64,000 nucleotides of DNA from positions 124,001 to 188,000 of the forward strand of contig JAZRQJ010000007.1 of NCBI GenBank assembly GCA_045649685.1, given 5' to 3'. Below are positions 15,482 through 24,936 of this stretch, piece after piece (position 1 is the first letter of the stretch; each line of letters opens with the position of its first letter). Position numbers and translations under genes: made by a program. The stretch is from RUG12519 sp045649685 (lineage in GTDB: Bacteria > Bacillota > Clostridia > Oscillospirales > Ruminococcaceae). The notes beneath the pieces were generated by a model. That model was given only the letters and a program-made list of their open reading frames with translations. It ran no database searches and was not told the origin of the DNA.

Positions 15482-18400
15482 ATGGTTTTTAACAAAGAAG
15501 CAGATTTTGAAGAGGCTTTAATTGATTTACTTAAGAATTTTGGGTGGTCTGGTGGAGTAATAAAAAGCCCAACAGAAAAAGAATTAATTCGAAATTGGGC
15601 AGATATCTTATACGAGAATAACAGAGAAATAGATCGCTTAAATGATTATCCTCTTACAGATAGTGAGATGGAACAGGTTATGGAACAAATCGATAATATT
15701 AAAACGCCTCTGCACTTAAATGGATTTATAAATGGTGGAAGTGTCGCTATAAAAAGGGATAATCCAGATGATGTGCTACATTTTGGTAAGGAAGTTTCAC
15801 TTAAAATTTATGATCGAATGGAAATTGCTGGTGGACAAAGCCGTTATCAGATTGTGCAGCAACCTAAATTTCCAACAAAATCCAAGATTTTGAATGATAG
15901 ACGTGGCGATTTAATGCTTCTTATAAATGGTATGCCAGTAATTCATATTGAGTTGAAGAAGAGCGGAATACCGGTAAGTGAAGCTGCTTATCAGATTGAA
16001 AAATATTCTGATGAGGGGGTTTTTACGGGATTATTCTCGTTAGTTCAGATTTTTGTTGCTATGAATCCAGACGAAACATTGTATTTTGCAAATCCAGGAG
16101 CAGAAGGAAAGTTTAATTCAAGTTATTATTTTCATTGGGCAGACTTTAATAATGAACCGATTAACGATTGGAAGGAAGTTGTATCGACCTTATTGTCTAT
16201 TCCTATGGCACATCAGTTAATTGGTTTTTATACGGTTGCTGATGATTCGGATGGTATATTGAAGGTTATGAGAAGTTATCAATATTATGCAGTAAATGCT
16301 ATTTCTGATAAAGTATCTAGGGTAAAGTGGGGAGAAAATAATCAGTTAGGTGGATATGTTTGGCATACAACAGGTTCGGGTAAAACTATGACATCTTTTA
16401 AGGCTGCTCAACTTATTGCAAATTCAAAGGATGCTGATAAGGTTGTATTTTTAATGGACAGAATTGAATTAGGAACGCAGTCATTAAAGGAATATAGAAA
16501 TTTTGCTGGCGCTGGGTTGACAGAGCAGCAGAAGAATAACACTGTACAGGAAACAGAAGATACATACGTATTGGTAGGAAAACTTAAAAGTACCGATCCA
16601 GCTGATACTCTTATTGTTACATCAATTCAAAAGATGAGTAATATTAGCGAAAAAAATGAAGGTCTGAAATCTGCTGATATTGATATCATTAATTCAAAAA
16701 GATTGGTGTTTATTGTAGATGAAGCTCATCGTTCCACTTTTGGAGATATGCTTATTACAATTAAGCAAACATTTAAAAAAGCAATATTTTTTGGATTTAC
16801 TGGAACACCAATACAAGATGAGAATCAGAAGAAGATGAATACTACTTCAACGATATTCGGTAATGAACTTCATAGATACAGTATTGCTGATGGTATTAGA
16901 GATAAGAATATTCTAGGATTTGACCTATATAAAGTTCTTACATTTAAGGATAAGGACATACGAACATGTGTTGCACTCAATAAGGCGAAGGCTGGTAGTC
17001 CGGAAGAAGCATTTGCGGATTCTGAAAAAAAGAAGGTGTTTTTAGAATATATGCAAAATATTCCAATGGCAGGATATTTTAAGAAAGATGGTATTTATAT
17101 AAAGGGAATAGAAGATTACTTGCCGATGGTTCAGTACTCTACCGATGCACATCAAAAAATGGTTGTGAAGGATATACTGGATAATTGGTTAATTTTGAGT
17201 CAGGGTGGAAAATTTCATGCCATATTTGCTACAAATAGCATTGAGGAAGCAATAAGATATTATAAACGTTTTAAGGATTCTGGTTCAAATCTTAAGGTGA
17301 CAGCATTATTTGATTCAAACATTGATAATAATGAAGGATATAAGGTCAAAGAGGATGGACTAAAAGAATTAATTGAAGATTATAATGAAAGATATGGTCA
17401 AGATTATACAATGGCATCATTTGGTAAAATGAAAAAAGATATTGCTTCTCGTCTTGCTCATAAAAAGCCATATGAACGGATAGAGAGGGAAGTGGAAAAA
17501 GAAATTGACTTACTTATTGTTGTTGATCAGATGTTAACGGGATTTGATTCAAAATGGATAAATACTTTGTATTTGGATAAAGTTTTAAAATACGAGAATA
17601 TTATTCAGGCTTTTTCGAGAACAAATCGTTTATTTGGACCTGACAAACCATTTGGAATAATTAAGTATTATAGAAAACCTTACACCATGGAAAAGAACAT
17701 TGAAAATGCAATTAAATTATACTCAGGAGATAAACCACTTGGGCTTTTTGTTCAAAAATTACGGGAAAATCTAAAAAAAATGAACTTTTTATATGAACAG
17801 GTAAAAGATATATTTGAGCAAGCGGAAATTTTTAATTTTGAAAAGCTTCCGCCGGAAACAGCAGAGAAGAAAAAATTTGCTGACCTATTTAAACAGTTTG
17901 AAGAATATTTAGAGGCTGCAAAATTGCAAGGATTTACTTGGGAAAAAGTAGAGTGTTCGTTCAACAATGAAAAGACTGGCAAAACGGAAAAGGTTAAGAT
18001 AGCTTTAGATGAAATAACGTATTTGATTTTAGTTAAACGATATAAAGAACTGTCCGAAGGGAAAACGGTTGGAACGGGAGATGGTAGTGGTGAAATTCCA
18101 TATGATATCGATGGATACATTACTACAATTGATACTGAAAAAATAAATTATGATTATATGAATTTTCGATTCGAAAAGTATCTTAAAATATTGCACACAA
18201 AAGGTACGCACGCAGAGGAATTAAAGAAGGCAGAAGAAGAACTTCATAAAACATTTGCTATGCTTTCTCAGGGGGAGCAAAAGTTTGCTAATATGTTTCT
18301 TCATGATATACAGAGTGGGGATGTTGTTGTAGTACCTGGTAAAACTTTGAAAGAGTATATTATGGATTATCTCTTTAAAGCAAAAAGTGACCAGGTTAAA

Positions 18401-18655
18401 AGATTAACATATGTTTTAGGTATTGATGAAGTAATGCTACGAGAATTTATGATCCAGAATATTACGGAATATAATATAAATGAGTTTGGAAGATTTGATG
18501 CATTGAAGGCTACGGTTGATAAAAATAGAGCTAGAACATATTTCGAAAAATTAACAGGTCAAAAATTATCAAATCCTAAGCTAAATGTTAAAATAGATAA
18601 ATTATTGCGTAAATTTATCATTGAGGGTGGATTTGAGATTGAAATTCTAGAATAA
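15482..18655 (+). CDS. hsdR: Type I restriction-modification endonuclease/translocase HsdR
   Basis: 1057-aa motor and nuclease subunit. The N-terminal PD-(D/E)xK nuclease core is seen as DRRGDLMLL (about residue 138) and HIELKKSG (about 156). The superfamily 2 translocase follows with Walker A TTGSGKT (about 296) and DEAHRS (about 413), then helicase motif regions including FTGTP and QAFSRTNR, and a helical C-terminus that docks on the methylase. The ATG at 15482 follows GAGGAAG with 8 bases of spacing; an upstream ATG at 15437 overlaps hsdS and lacks a ribosome site. All key motifs are intact, so the operon looks functional. The operon ends at a strong hairpin. Confidence 0.95.
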   Translation: MVFNKEADFEEALIDLLKNFGWSGGVIKSPTEKELIRNWADILYENNREIDRLNDYPLTDSEMEQVMEQIDNIKTPLHLNGFINGGSVAIKRDNPDDVLHFGKEVSLKIYDRMEIAGGQSRYQIVQQPKFPTKSKILNDRRGDLMLLINGMPVIHIELKKSGIPVSEAAYQIEKYSDEGVFTGLFSLVQIFVAMNPDETLYFANPGAEGKFNSSYYFHWADFNNEPINDWKEVVSTLLSIPMAHQLIGFYTVADDSDGILKVMRSYQYYAVNAISDKVSRVKWGENNQLGGYVWHTTGSGKTMTSFKAAQLIANSKDADKVVFLMDRIELGTQSLKEYRNFAGAGLTEQQKNNTVQETEDTYVLVGKLKSTDPADTLIVTSIQKMSNISEKNEGLKSADIDIINSKRLVFIVDEAHRSTFGDMLITIKQTFKKAIFFGFTGTPIQDENQKKMNTTSTIFGNELHRYSIADGIRDKNILGFDLYKVLTFKDKDIRTCVALNKAKAGSPEEAFADSEKKKVFLEYMQNIPMAGYFKKDGIYIKGIEDYLPMVQYSTDAHQKMVVKDILDNWLILSQGGKFHAIFATNSIEEAIRYYKRFKDSGSNLKVTALFDSNIDNNEGYKVKEDGLKELIEDYNERYGQDYTMASFGKMKKDIASRLAHKKPYERIEREVEKEIDLLIVVDQMLTGFDSKWINTLYLDKVLKYENIIQAFSRTNRLFGPDKPFGIIKYYRKPYTMEKNIENAIKLYSGDKPLGLFVQKLRENLKKMNFLYEQVKDIFEQAEIFNFEKLPPETAEKKKFADLFKQFEEYLEAAKLQGFTWEKVECSFNNEKTGKTEKVKIALDEITYLILVKRYKELSEGKTVGTGDGSGEIPYDIDGYITTIDTEKINYDYMNFRFEKYLKILHTKGTHAEELKKAEEELHKTFAMLSQGEQKFANMFLHDIQSGDVVVVPGKTLKEYIMDYLFKAKSDQVKRLTYVLGIDEVMLREFMIQNITEYNINEFGRFDALKATVDKNRARTYFEKLTGQKLSNPKLNVKIDKLLRKFIIEGGFEIEILE

Positions 18656-18685
18656 CTAAAAAAATAGGTAACATGTACTCATAGA

Positions 18686-18725
18686 AAAGATTGCAGATAA
18701 ATGTCTGTAATCTTTAAAATTTTTT
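18686..18725 (+). terminator. Terminator of the hsd operon
   Basis: A 12-bp stem, AAAGATTGCAGA and TCTGTAATCTTT (one G-U pair), has a 6-base loop and is followed by AAAATTTTTT. Confidence 0.75.
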
Positions 18726-18799
18726 CGCATAGATGCTATATTAAATATTAAATTTGGGTCTTTTTTGTTTAAATTATTTTTTTCGTTTTATATGTTTGC

Positions 18800-18828
18800 T
18801 TGACAATCTTTAATATACACAGTATACT
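18800..18828 (+). promoter_or_regulatory. Strong sigma-A promoter upstream of rnj
   Basis: -35 TTGACA, a 17-bp spacer and -10 TATACT. It lies 419 bases before the rnj start, with no intact ORF of note in between. Confidence 0.75.
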
Positions 18829-18834
18829 TAATTT

Positions 18835-19247
18835 AGGTATTTAGTTCGGTTATATAAAAATTTTGCTGATGTGCAATTTGTACTTTGGCTTTGTTTGAGC
18901 TTGGAGCGTTTTTATGCTTTGAGTAGTGTTTTTAACTTCTTCTTGTTAGAATGTGTGGTAATTTATTTTAATTTATAGGCAATTTTGTTTATAAATTTGT
19001 TTTTATATATTGTTAGCGAGTTTAGTAATATAAATTGCGGATATTATTGCAAGTGTATATATATATTTATAAATTAAATATTAATTTTTATTGGGTGTGT
19101 CCTTATTGTTTTAAGGATATGTCTTGTTGTTCGTATATTTAAATATACGTTGTTTATATGGTTTTATATAAAAATGTTATTATTGTAAATTACTCGTATT
19201 TGAGATTTTAAAAATAAATTATTAAGTTTGTAGAAAGGAAAATAGTT
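18835..19247 (+). other. Long untranslated leader or small RNA region before rnj
   Basis: About 410 bases follow a strong promoter without a recognisable gene. Visible structure: a G-U rich hairpin, GCTTGGAGC...GCTTTGAGT (about 18898-18925), followed by a T-run; a hairpin TCCTTA...TAAGGA near 19099-19117; and the perfect 18-bp palindrome CGTATATTT-AAATATACG at 19132-19149. I cannot match it to 6S, SRP, tmRNA, RNase P or a known riboswitch. It may be a 5' leader of rnj, a separate small RNA ended by the first hairpin, or simply AT-rich spacer. Confidence 0.4.
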
Positions 19248-21041
19248 GTGAATCAAGAAAAAGACAAAGCAATTAATAAAAATAGTGTAGAAAGTGGAAA
19301 TAATCCTAGCAAAAAACGTGCTACTAAAACCACAAAAGGAAAAACAGTAAGGAGAAAGACTAATAGTGGTAAAACTTTTAAGCGCACTCCGATTAAAATT
19401 GTTCCACTTGGCGGGCTTAATGAGATTGGTAAAAATATGACATGCTTTGATTGTGGAAAAGACATGTTTATAGTGGACTGTGGAATGGGATTTCCAGATC
19501 CAGAGATGCTTGGGGTTGATTTGGTTTTGCCAGATTATACTTATGTTGAACAGAATATTGAAAAATTGCGTGGAATTGTTATAACTCATGGACATGAAGA
19601 TCATATTGGAGGAGTTCCATTTTTCTTAAAAAAATATAATGTTCCGGTATATGGGACCCGGTTAACCATTGGTTTGATTGAAGAAAAATTAAAAGAACAT
19701 GGTTTATTGAAGAATGCTAAATTGAATATATGCTCTCCGGGACAAATGATTAAGTTTGGATGTATGTCTGTTGAAATGATTCGTGTTAATCATTCAATTC
19801 CAGATGCGGTTGGGCTTGCAATATATACACCAGCTGGATTGATTGTTCATACAGGAGATTTTAAAATAGACTATAATCCTATTGAGGGAGAGATGATAGA
19901 CCTTGCTCGCTTTTCTGAACTTGGTAGTAAAGGTGTATTGCTGTTTATGTCTGATTCAACTAACGCAGAGCGTCCTGGTTATACTATGCCAGAGAGGAAG
20001 GTTGGAGAGTCTTTTCAAAAATTATTCAATGAAGCGGGAGATAGAAGAATAATAGTTGCTTCGTTTTCGTCTAACATTCATAGAATTCAGCAGATAATCG
20101 ATAATGCGATAAAATATAAGAGACATGTTGTAGTTTCTGGACGCAGCATGGAAAATGTTGTTGGCAAAGCAATTGAATTGGGATATTTAAAAGTGCCTGA
20201 TGGTATATTGATATCTATGGATGCAATTTCCAGATATCCTAGGAATAAGGTAATCATTGTAACTACAGGTAGTCAGGGAGAACCAATGAGTGCTTTGTCT
20301 AGAATGGCAAATGGAACGCACAAAAGTGTTTCTGTTACGAGTGAAGATTTTATTATTATTTCTGCATCACCTATACCTGGCAATGAGAAATTAGTTACAA
20401 ATGTTGTTAACGATTTAATGAGACTAGGTTCTAAAGTTATATATGAAAAAATGTATGAGGTTCATACTTCTGGGCATGCATGTCAAGATGAGTTAAAAAT
20501 GATGCTGTCTCTTACAAAGCCTAAGTATTTTATGCCAGTTCATGGAGAATATAAGCACTTAAAAGCTCATGCTGAGTTAGCAATGTCTATGGGAATACCG
20601 GCAAGGAATATAGTTATAGGAGACATAGGCCATGTGGTTGAAATAAATGGAAGAGGAATACGTTCTGGTGGAACTGTTCCGGCTGGTTGTGTTTTTGTAG
20701 ATGGATTGGGTGTTGGTGACGTTGGATCGATAGTTTTAAGAGACAGAAAGATATTATCACAAGATGGTTTGATTGTTGTGGTTGCTGCAATTGAAAGAAG
20801 TTCTGGACAGTTAGTTAGTGGCCCAGATTTGGTTTCGAGAGGCTTTGTATATGTAAGGGAATCTGAGCAGTTGTTGGATGAAGCAAGGCAATTGGTTAGA
20901 AAAATTTTTGATAGATGTTCAAATGAAAATGTTCGCGAATGGACAGTATATAAGACATGTGTTAAGGATGAACTTTCAAGCTTTATATTTAGAAAAACAC
21001 GTAGAACTCCTATGATTTTGCCAATAATAATGGAAGTGTAA
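19248..21041 (+). CDS. rnj: Ribonuclease J
   Basis: 597-aa metallo-beta-lactamase/beta-CASP ribonuclease with 5'-3' exonuclease and endonuclease activity, central to mRNA decay and rRNA maturation in Firmicutes. The zinc motif HGHEDHIGG lies at about residue 113, with further ligands in HTGDFK and SDSTNAERPG, beta-CASP blocks SFSSNIHRIQQI and TTGSQGEPMSALSRMA, and the motif PVHGEYKHL. The first 45 residues are a lysine/threonine-rich extension, absent or shorter in B. subtilis RNase J1. The start is GTG at 19248, preceded by GAAAGGAAA. It is followed after 50 bases by gdpP on the same strand. Confidence 0.95.
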   Translation: MNQEKDKAINKNSVESGNNPSKKRATKTTKGKTVRRKTNSGKTFKRTPIKIVPLGGLNEIGKNMTCFDCGKDMFIVDCGMGFPDPEMLGVDLVLPDYTYVEQNIEKLRGIVITHGHEDHIGGVPFFLKKYNVPVYGTRLTIGLIEEKLKEHGLLKNAKLNICSPGQMIKFGCMSVEMIRVNHSIPDAVGLAIYTPAGLIVHTGDFKIDYNPIEGEMIDLARFSELGSKGVLLFMSDSTNAERPGYTMPERKVGESFQKLFNEAGDRRIIVASFSSNIHRIQQIIDNAIKYKRHVVVSGRSMENVVGKAIELGYLKVPDGILISMDAISRYPRNKVIIVTTGSQGEPMSALSRMANGTHKSVSVTSEDFIIISASPIPGNEKLVTNVVNDLMRLGSKVIYEKMYEVHTSGHACQDELKMMLSLTKPKYFMPVHGEYKHLKAHAELAMSMGIPARNIVIGDIGHVVEINGRGIRSGGTVPAGCVFVDGLGVGDVGSIVLRDRKILSQDGLIVVVAAIERSSGQLVSGPDLVSRGFVYVRESEQLLDEARQLVRKIFDRCSNENVREWTVYKTCVKDELSSFIFRKTRRTPMILPIIMEV

Positions 21042-21091
21042 TATTTTTACAGTGCTATTTAATATATTTTGATAGTAGGAGAAAATGGCCT

Positions 21092-23080
21092 ATGCATAAT
21101 AAAAATAAACATAAATCAGAAAAAAATATTTTTTTAAAATTTTGTTTTACAACTCAGTTTTGTTTAATATTGTCTGTTTGTGTTTTGTTTGTTTTTAGTT
21201 TGTTTTTAGCTTTTTATAATTTTTTAATTTTTTTAATTATCTCACCTTTGGTGGTATTATTTAGCATATATAGCATTTTTATTTTAATAAATTATAAAAA
21301 AGAACAAGGCTTATTAGTAGAAAGATTAATTAGTGAGTTTGTGACTGGCAGTGAACATGATTTTGAAAATTTTCCTATGCCAGTGTTAGCATGTTCAGAT
21401 GATGGAGTAATATTATGGATGAATCGTTGTTTTAAAGATATAATATGTTTGGACAATAGTTCTTGTGTAGGTTTAAATTTTTTTGATATGGTTAAAGAAC
21501 CTTTGGATGATTTTTGCAGTAGAAGTGGAGTCCAAGTGAAGCTGTGGGGTAAAGACTTTAAAGTGCATGCGACCTATTCGGACAAATCAGGAATGTATAT
21601 ATTGTACTTTGAAGAAAACACCAGTTTAATTTCTTTTGCTAAAGAGTATGTTATATCTAAGCCTACTGTTGCTTATGTTAAAATTGATAATTATGATGAA
21701 GTTTTGTCAGAAAAGAAGGAAAGTGAAAAATCCAATATAGTTGGTAAAATTGATGATGTTATTGAAAAATTTGTTGAAGAGTCTACTGGTTTTTTACAAA
21801 GAATTGAAGATGATGAATTTTTGATTGTTATGGAAAAAAGACATTTAGATGAAATGATTAATGATAAATTTTCTACTTTAAAAAAATTTAGTGATGCTTC
21901 GTATGATGAAAAAAATGGTTTGACTCTTTCCGTTGGTATTTCTAATATAGGAGATACTTTAAATGAAAATCAAAAATTTGCTCGACAGGCATTAGATATG
22001 GCTTTGGGTCGAGGAGGAGATCAGATCGCAATAAAAACATCCACCTCCTTTGATTTTTATGGGGGCAGAGCTAATGATGTTGAAAAAAGAACTCGTGTAA
22101 AAACGAGGATAGTTGCTAGTGCTTTATTAGAACTTGTGGAAGAATCTGATAATGTTATAATAATGGGACATAGGTTTGGAGACTTAGATAGTATTGGTTC
22201 TGCGATTGGATTGGCTTCTGCAATAAGAAAGTATGGGAAAAACAGTTTTGTTGTTGTTGATCCAACAAAGAATATGGCATCTGTTTTGATTAATAAAATA
22301 AAAAAATCTGATTTGGCTAGCTTGATTGTTGATGTCGATCGTGCTATAAGTTTGATATCACCTAAAACTTTATTAGTTGTGGTAGATACACATAATTCTG
22401 CTCTTGTGGAATCTAAAGAAATTTTTGAACGTTGTAATGACGTTGTTGTTATAGACCACCATAGAAAAGCAGTGGACTTTATAGATGATGCAGTAATTTT
22501 TTATCATGAGCCATATGCATCTTCAACATCTGAATTGGTGTGTGAACTTATACAATATTTTGGAGATGATTGTGAATTAGGCAAGATTGAAGCAGAGGCT
22601 ATGTTGTCGGGAATTATGTTGGATACGAAAAACTTTGTTGTAAAAGTTGGTGTTCGAACTTTTGAAGCAGCAGCTTATTTGAAGAGACTAGGTGCTGATA
22701 CAATCTCTGTTAAAAAATTATTTTCAAGCACAATTGAATCATACAAGAAGAAGGCAGATATTGTTGCAAAATCAGAAATATATAAAAATTGTGCTATATC
22801 AGTTAGTAATTTTCAAACTTCAGATATTAGAGTTATTTGTCCACAAGCTGCTGATGAGTTGCTTAATATTACAAATGTAGATGCTTCTTTTGTTATATAT
22901 AAGACTGATGATATGGTTAATATAACTGCCAGATCATTGGGTGGTTTTAATGTTCAAATAGTAATGGAACGGCTTGGTGGAGGAGGGCATCAATCTCAAG
23001 CAGCATGTCAGATTAAAGACTCGAATATTGAAGATGTGCGTCAGATGCTTTTGAAGGCTATTGACGAGGTTTATGAATGA
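21092..23080 (+). CDS. gdpP: Cyclic-di-AMP phosphodiesterase GdpP
   Basis: 662-aa membrane phosphodiesterase that hydrolyses c-di-AMP. In order: two membrane helices (about residues 14-70); a PAS-like sensor domain (about 90-180); a degenerate GGDEF domain (about 190-320); and the DHH/DHHA1 phosphodiesterase, with GHRFGDLDSIGSA (about 355), VDTHN (about 431), DHHRK (about 455) and the C-terminal GGGGHQSQAA (about 628). The catalytic histidines and aspartates are present. The ATG at 21092 follows TAGGAGA; an ATG seven bases earlier opens only a four-codon ORF. The order gdpP-rplI-dnaB is conserved in Firmicutes. Confidence 0.95.
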   Translation: MHNKNKHKSEKNIFLKFCFTTQFCLILSVCVLFVFSLFLAFYNFLIFLIISPLVVLFSIYSIFILINYKKEQGLLVERLISEFVTGSEHDFENFPMPVLACSDDGVILWMNRCFKDIICLDNSSCVGLNFFDMVKEPLDDFCSRSGVQVKLWGKDFKVHATYSDKSGMYILYFEENTSLISFAKEYVISKPTVAYVKIDNYDEVLSEKKESEKSNIVGKIDDVIEKFVEESTGFLQRIEDDEFLIVMEKRHLDEMINDKFSTLKKFSDASYDEKNGLTLSVGISNIGDTLNENQKFARQALDMALGRGGDQIAIKTSTSFDFYGGRANDVEKRTRVKTRIVASALLELVEESDNVIIMGHRFGDLDSIGSAIGLASAIRKYGKNSFVVVDPTKNMASVLINKIKKSDLASLIVDVDRAISLISPKTLLVVVDTHNSALVESKEIFERCNDVVVIDHHRKAVDFIDDAVIFYHEPYASSTSELVCELIQYFGDDCELGKIEAEAMLSGIMLDTKNFVVKVGVRTFEAAAYLKRLGADTISVKKLFSSTIESYKKKADIVAKSEIYKNCAISVSNFQTSDIRVICPQAADELLNITNVDASFVIYKTDDMVNITARSLGGFNVQIVMERLGGGGHQSQAACQIKDSNIEDVRQMLLKAIDEVYE

Positions 23081-23110
23081 AAAATATAGTAGTTTTTGGA
23101 GGATTTTATT

Positions 23111-23551
23111 ATGAAAGTTTATTTATTACAAGATGTAAAAAGTAAAGGGAAAAAGGGCGATATAATTAATGTTAGTGATGGGTATGCTAGAAATTTTTTG
23201 TTTCCTCAAAAAATGGCGGTTGAAGTAAATGCAAAAGTGCTTTCTGAGAAAAAGACTAAAGATGAGTCTGTGGCCTATCATAAAGAACAAGAATTGTTGG
23301 CTGCAAAGAAGGTGGCTAGTCGTTTAGAAGGACAGTCTGTTGAACTAAAGGCTAAGGCTGGAAATGATGGAAGACTTTTTGGCTCTATAACAGCTAAAGA
23401 AATAGCTAATGCCGTTAAGGTTAAATATAATGTAAGTGTAGATAAACGTAAAATTGAAGCGCCAGAAATAAAAGCTTTTGGTAAGTTTGATTTTAAAGTA
23501 AAAATAATGACGGGTGTAATTGCAAATATGATTGCTTCGGTAGTAGAATAA
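23111..23551 (+). CDS. rplI: 50S ribosomal protein L9
   Basis: 146-aa ribosomal protein that binds 23S rRNA near the base of the L1 stalk. The conserved N-terminal domain reads MKVYLLQDVKSKGKKGDI, followed by VSDGYARNFLFPQKMA. Then come the long connecting helix and the C-terminal domain with GRLFGSIT. The start is the ATG at 23111, because TTGGAGGA lies 7 bases upstream; an in-frame TTG at 23096 is part of that ribosome site. The gene is translated between gdpP and dnaB on the same strand. Confidence 0.97.
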   Translation: MKVYLLQDVKSKGKKGDIINVSDGYARNFLFPQKMAVEVNAKVLSEKKTKDESVAYHKEQELLAAKKVASRLEGQSVELKAKAGNDGRLFGSITAKEIANAVKVKYNVSVDKRKIEAPEIKAFGKFDFKVKIMTGVIANMIASVVE

Positions 23552-23604
23552 GTAATTTAAAGAAATAGCAGATAGTTTGTTTTTTGTTTTGGTGGTGATT
23601 TTAA

Positions 23605-24936
23605 TTGCAGGGAAATTTGGATTATGAACAGTTACCATATTCTTTAGAGGCTGAACAGAGTGTATTAGGGGCGTTGTTGTTAGATCCTAATTGTATAGGA
23701 GAGTCTTTTTCATACATCTCACAAGCAAGTTTTTATAGTGAAAAGCATACAAAAATATTTTCAGTATTAACTAGATTATTTACGTCGGGATTGCCTATAG
23801 ATTTTATCACTGTTTTAGATGCTGTTATGTTGGATAATATTTTTGAGTCCGAGCAAAGTGCTAAGGTATATTTGACTCAGCTTATGGATATGGTTCCGTC
23901 TATTACAAATTTTAATAGCTACTGCAAAATAGTTAAGGAAAAATACTATTTACGTAGCTTAATAGGTGCTGCTAGAAGTATTGTTGATTTGGCAACTAAT
24001 GCTGATTTTGATGCTGAAACCATTTTAGATTCGGCAGAACAAAAAATATTTGAGATAAGGCAAGATAAAGTATCTGCTAATATAGTCCCTATAGATGAAG
24101 TAATTAGCCAGGAATTTGATCATCTGGATAAGATAGCTAGTGGAGAGAGTAGAGTTGGAATATCTTCTGGATATTCGGCATTAGATGCAATTCTTACAGG
24201 ATTAAATGCATCTGATTTAATAGTTTTAGCAGCAAGGCCAGCTATGGGTAAAACTAGTTTTGCACTTAATATTGCATCTAGAGCGGCGAAACAAAGTAAA
24301 AAGCAGGTGGTTATTTTTTCGCTCGAAATGTCTAGTCAGCAGTTAGTTGAAAGAATGTTGTCTAGTGAATGTTCTATATTATCAACAAAGTTGCATTCTG
24401 GTATGCTAGAAAGTGATGAATGGGCACTTTTAGCATCTGGCGCTCAAGAACTTTCTCAGTGTAAAATATTTTTTGACGATACTCCTAATTTGTCTGCAAT
24501 TGAAATGAAAGCTAAATTAAGAAGATTTTCAGATTTGGGTTTGGTTATCATTGATTATTTACAGCTTATGTCTAGTGGTAGGCGTGATGGTAATAGAGTT
24601 CAGGAAATTTCTGAGATTACTAGAATGTTGAAGATTATGGCAAAAGAATTGGAGGTTCCGGTTATAACGTTGTCACAGCTGGCACGTGGACCTGAGGCTC
24701 GTCAAGATCATAGACCTATTTTGTCAGATTTACGTGAATCTGGATCTATAGAGCAAGACGCGGATATAGTTATGTTTTTATATAGGGATGAATATTATAA
24801 TCCTGAAGATGCAAAACCGGGAGTTGCAGAATGTATAGTGGCAAAAAATAGACATGGTGAAACAGGAACCATCGAACTTGGATGGGATGGGAAATTTACT
24901 AGATTTATGGGATTGGATAGGTATCACAATGAGTAA
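23605..24936 (+). CDS. dnaB: Replicative DNA helicase (DnaB family)
   Basis: 443-aa hexameric helicase that unwinds DNA at the replication fork; the B. subtilis equivalent is called DnaC. The N-terminal primase-interacting domain begins LPYSLEAEQSVLGALLLDP. The RecA-like motor holds Walker A ARPAMGKTSFALN (about residue 210), Walker B LVIIDYLQLM, and the QDADIVMFLYRDEYY and KNRHGETG blocks near the end. The start is TTG at 23605, six bases after GGTGGTGA; no ATG is available near it. Its last eight bases overlap tilS. Confidence 0.96.
   Translation: MQGNLDYEQLPYSLEAEQSVLGALLLDPNCIGESFSYISQASFYSEKHTKIFSVLTRLFTSGLPIDFITVLDAVMLDNIFESEQSAKVYLTQLMDMVPSITNFNSYCKIVKEKYYLRSLIGAARSIVDLATNADFDAETILDSAEQKIFEIRQDKVSANIVPIDEVISQEFDHLDKIASGESRVGISSGYSALDAILTGLNASDLIVLAARPAMGKTSFALNIASRAAKQSKKQVVIFSLEMSSQQLVERMLSSECSILSTKLHSGMLESDEWALLASGAQELSQCKIFFDDTPNLSAIEMKAKLRRFSDLGLVIIDYLQLMSSGRRDGNRVQEISEITRMLKIMAKELEVPVITLSQLARGPEARQDHRPILSDLRESGSIEQDADIVMFLYRDEYYNPEDAKPGVAECIVAKNRHGETGTIELGWDGKFTRFMGLDRYHNE

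Noticed and set aside
11285..18655. Restriction operon as an island integrated at tRNA-Leu
   Set aside because: The hsd operon lies on the 5' side of the tRNA, whereas elements usually integrate at the 3' end. No integrase and no second copy of the tRNA 3' end were found.
19164..19604. Minus-strand ORF of 146 codons opposite the rnj start
   Set aside because: It lies antisense to the conserved RNase J metal-binding region, has no ribosome site and shows no family resemblance.
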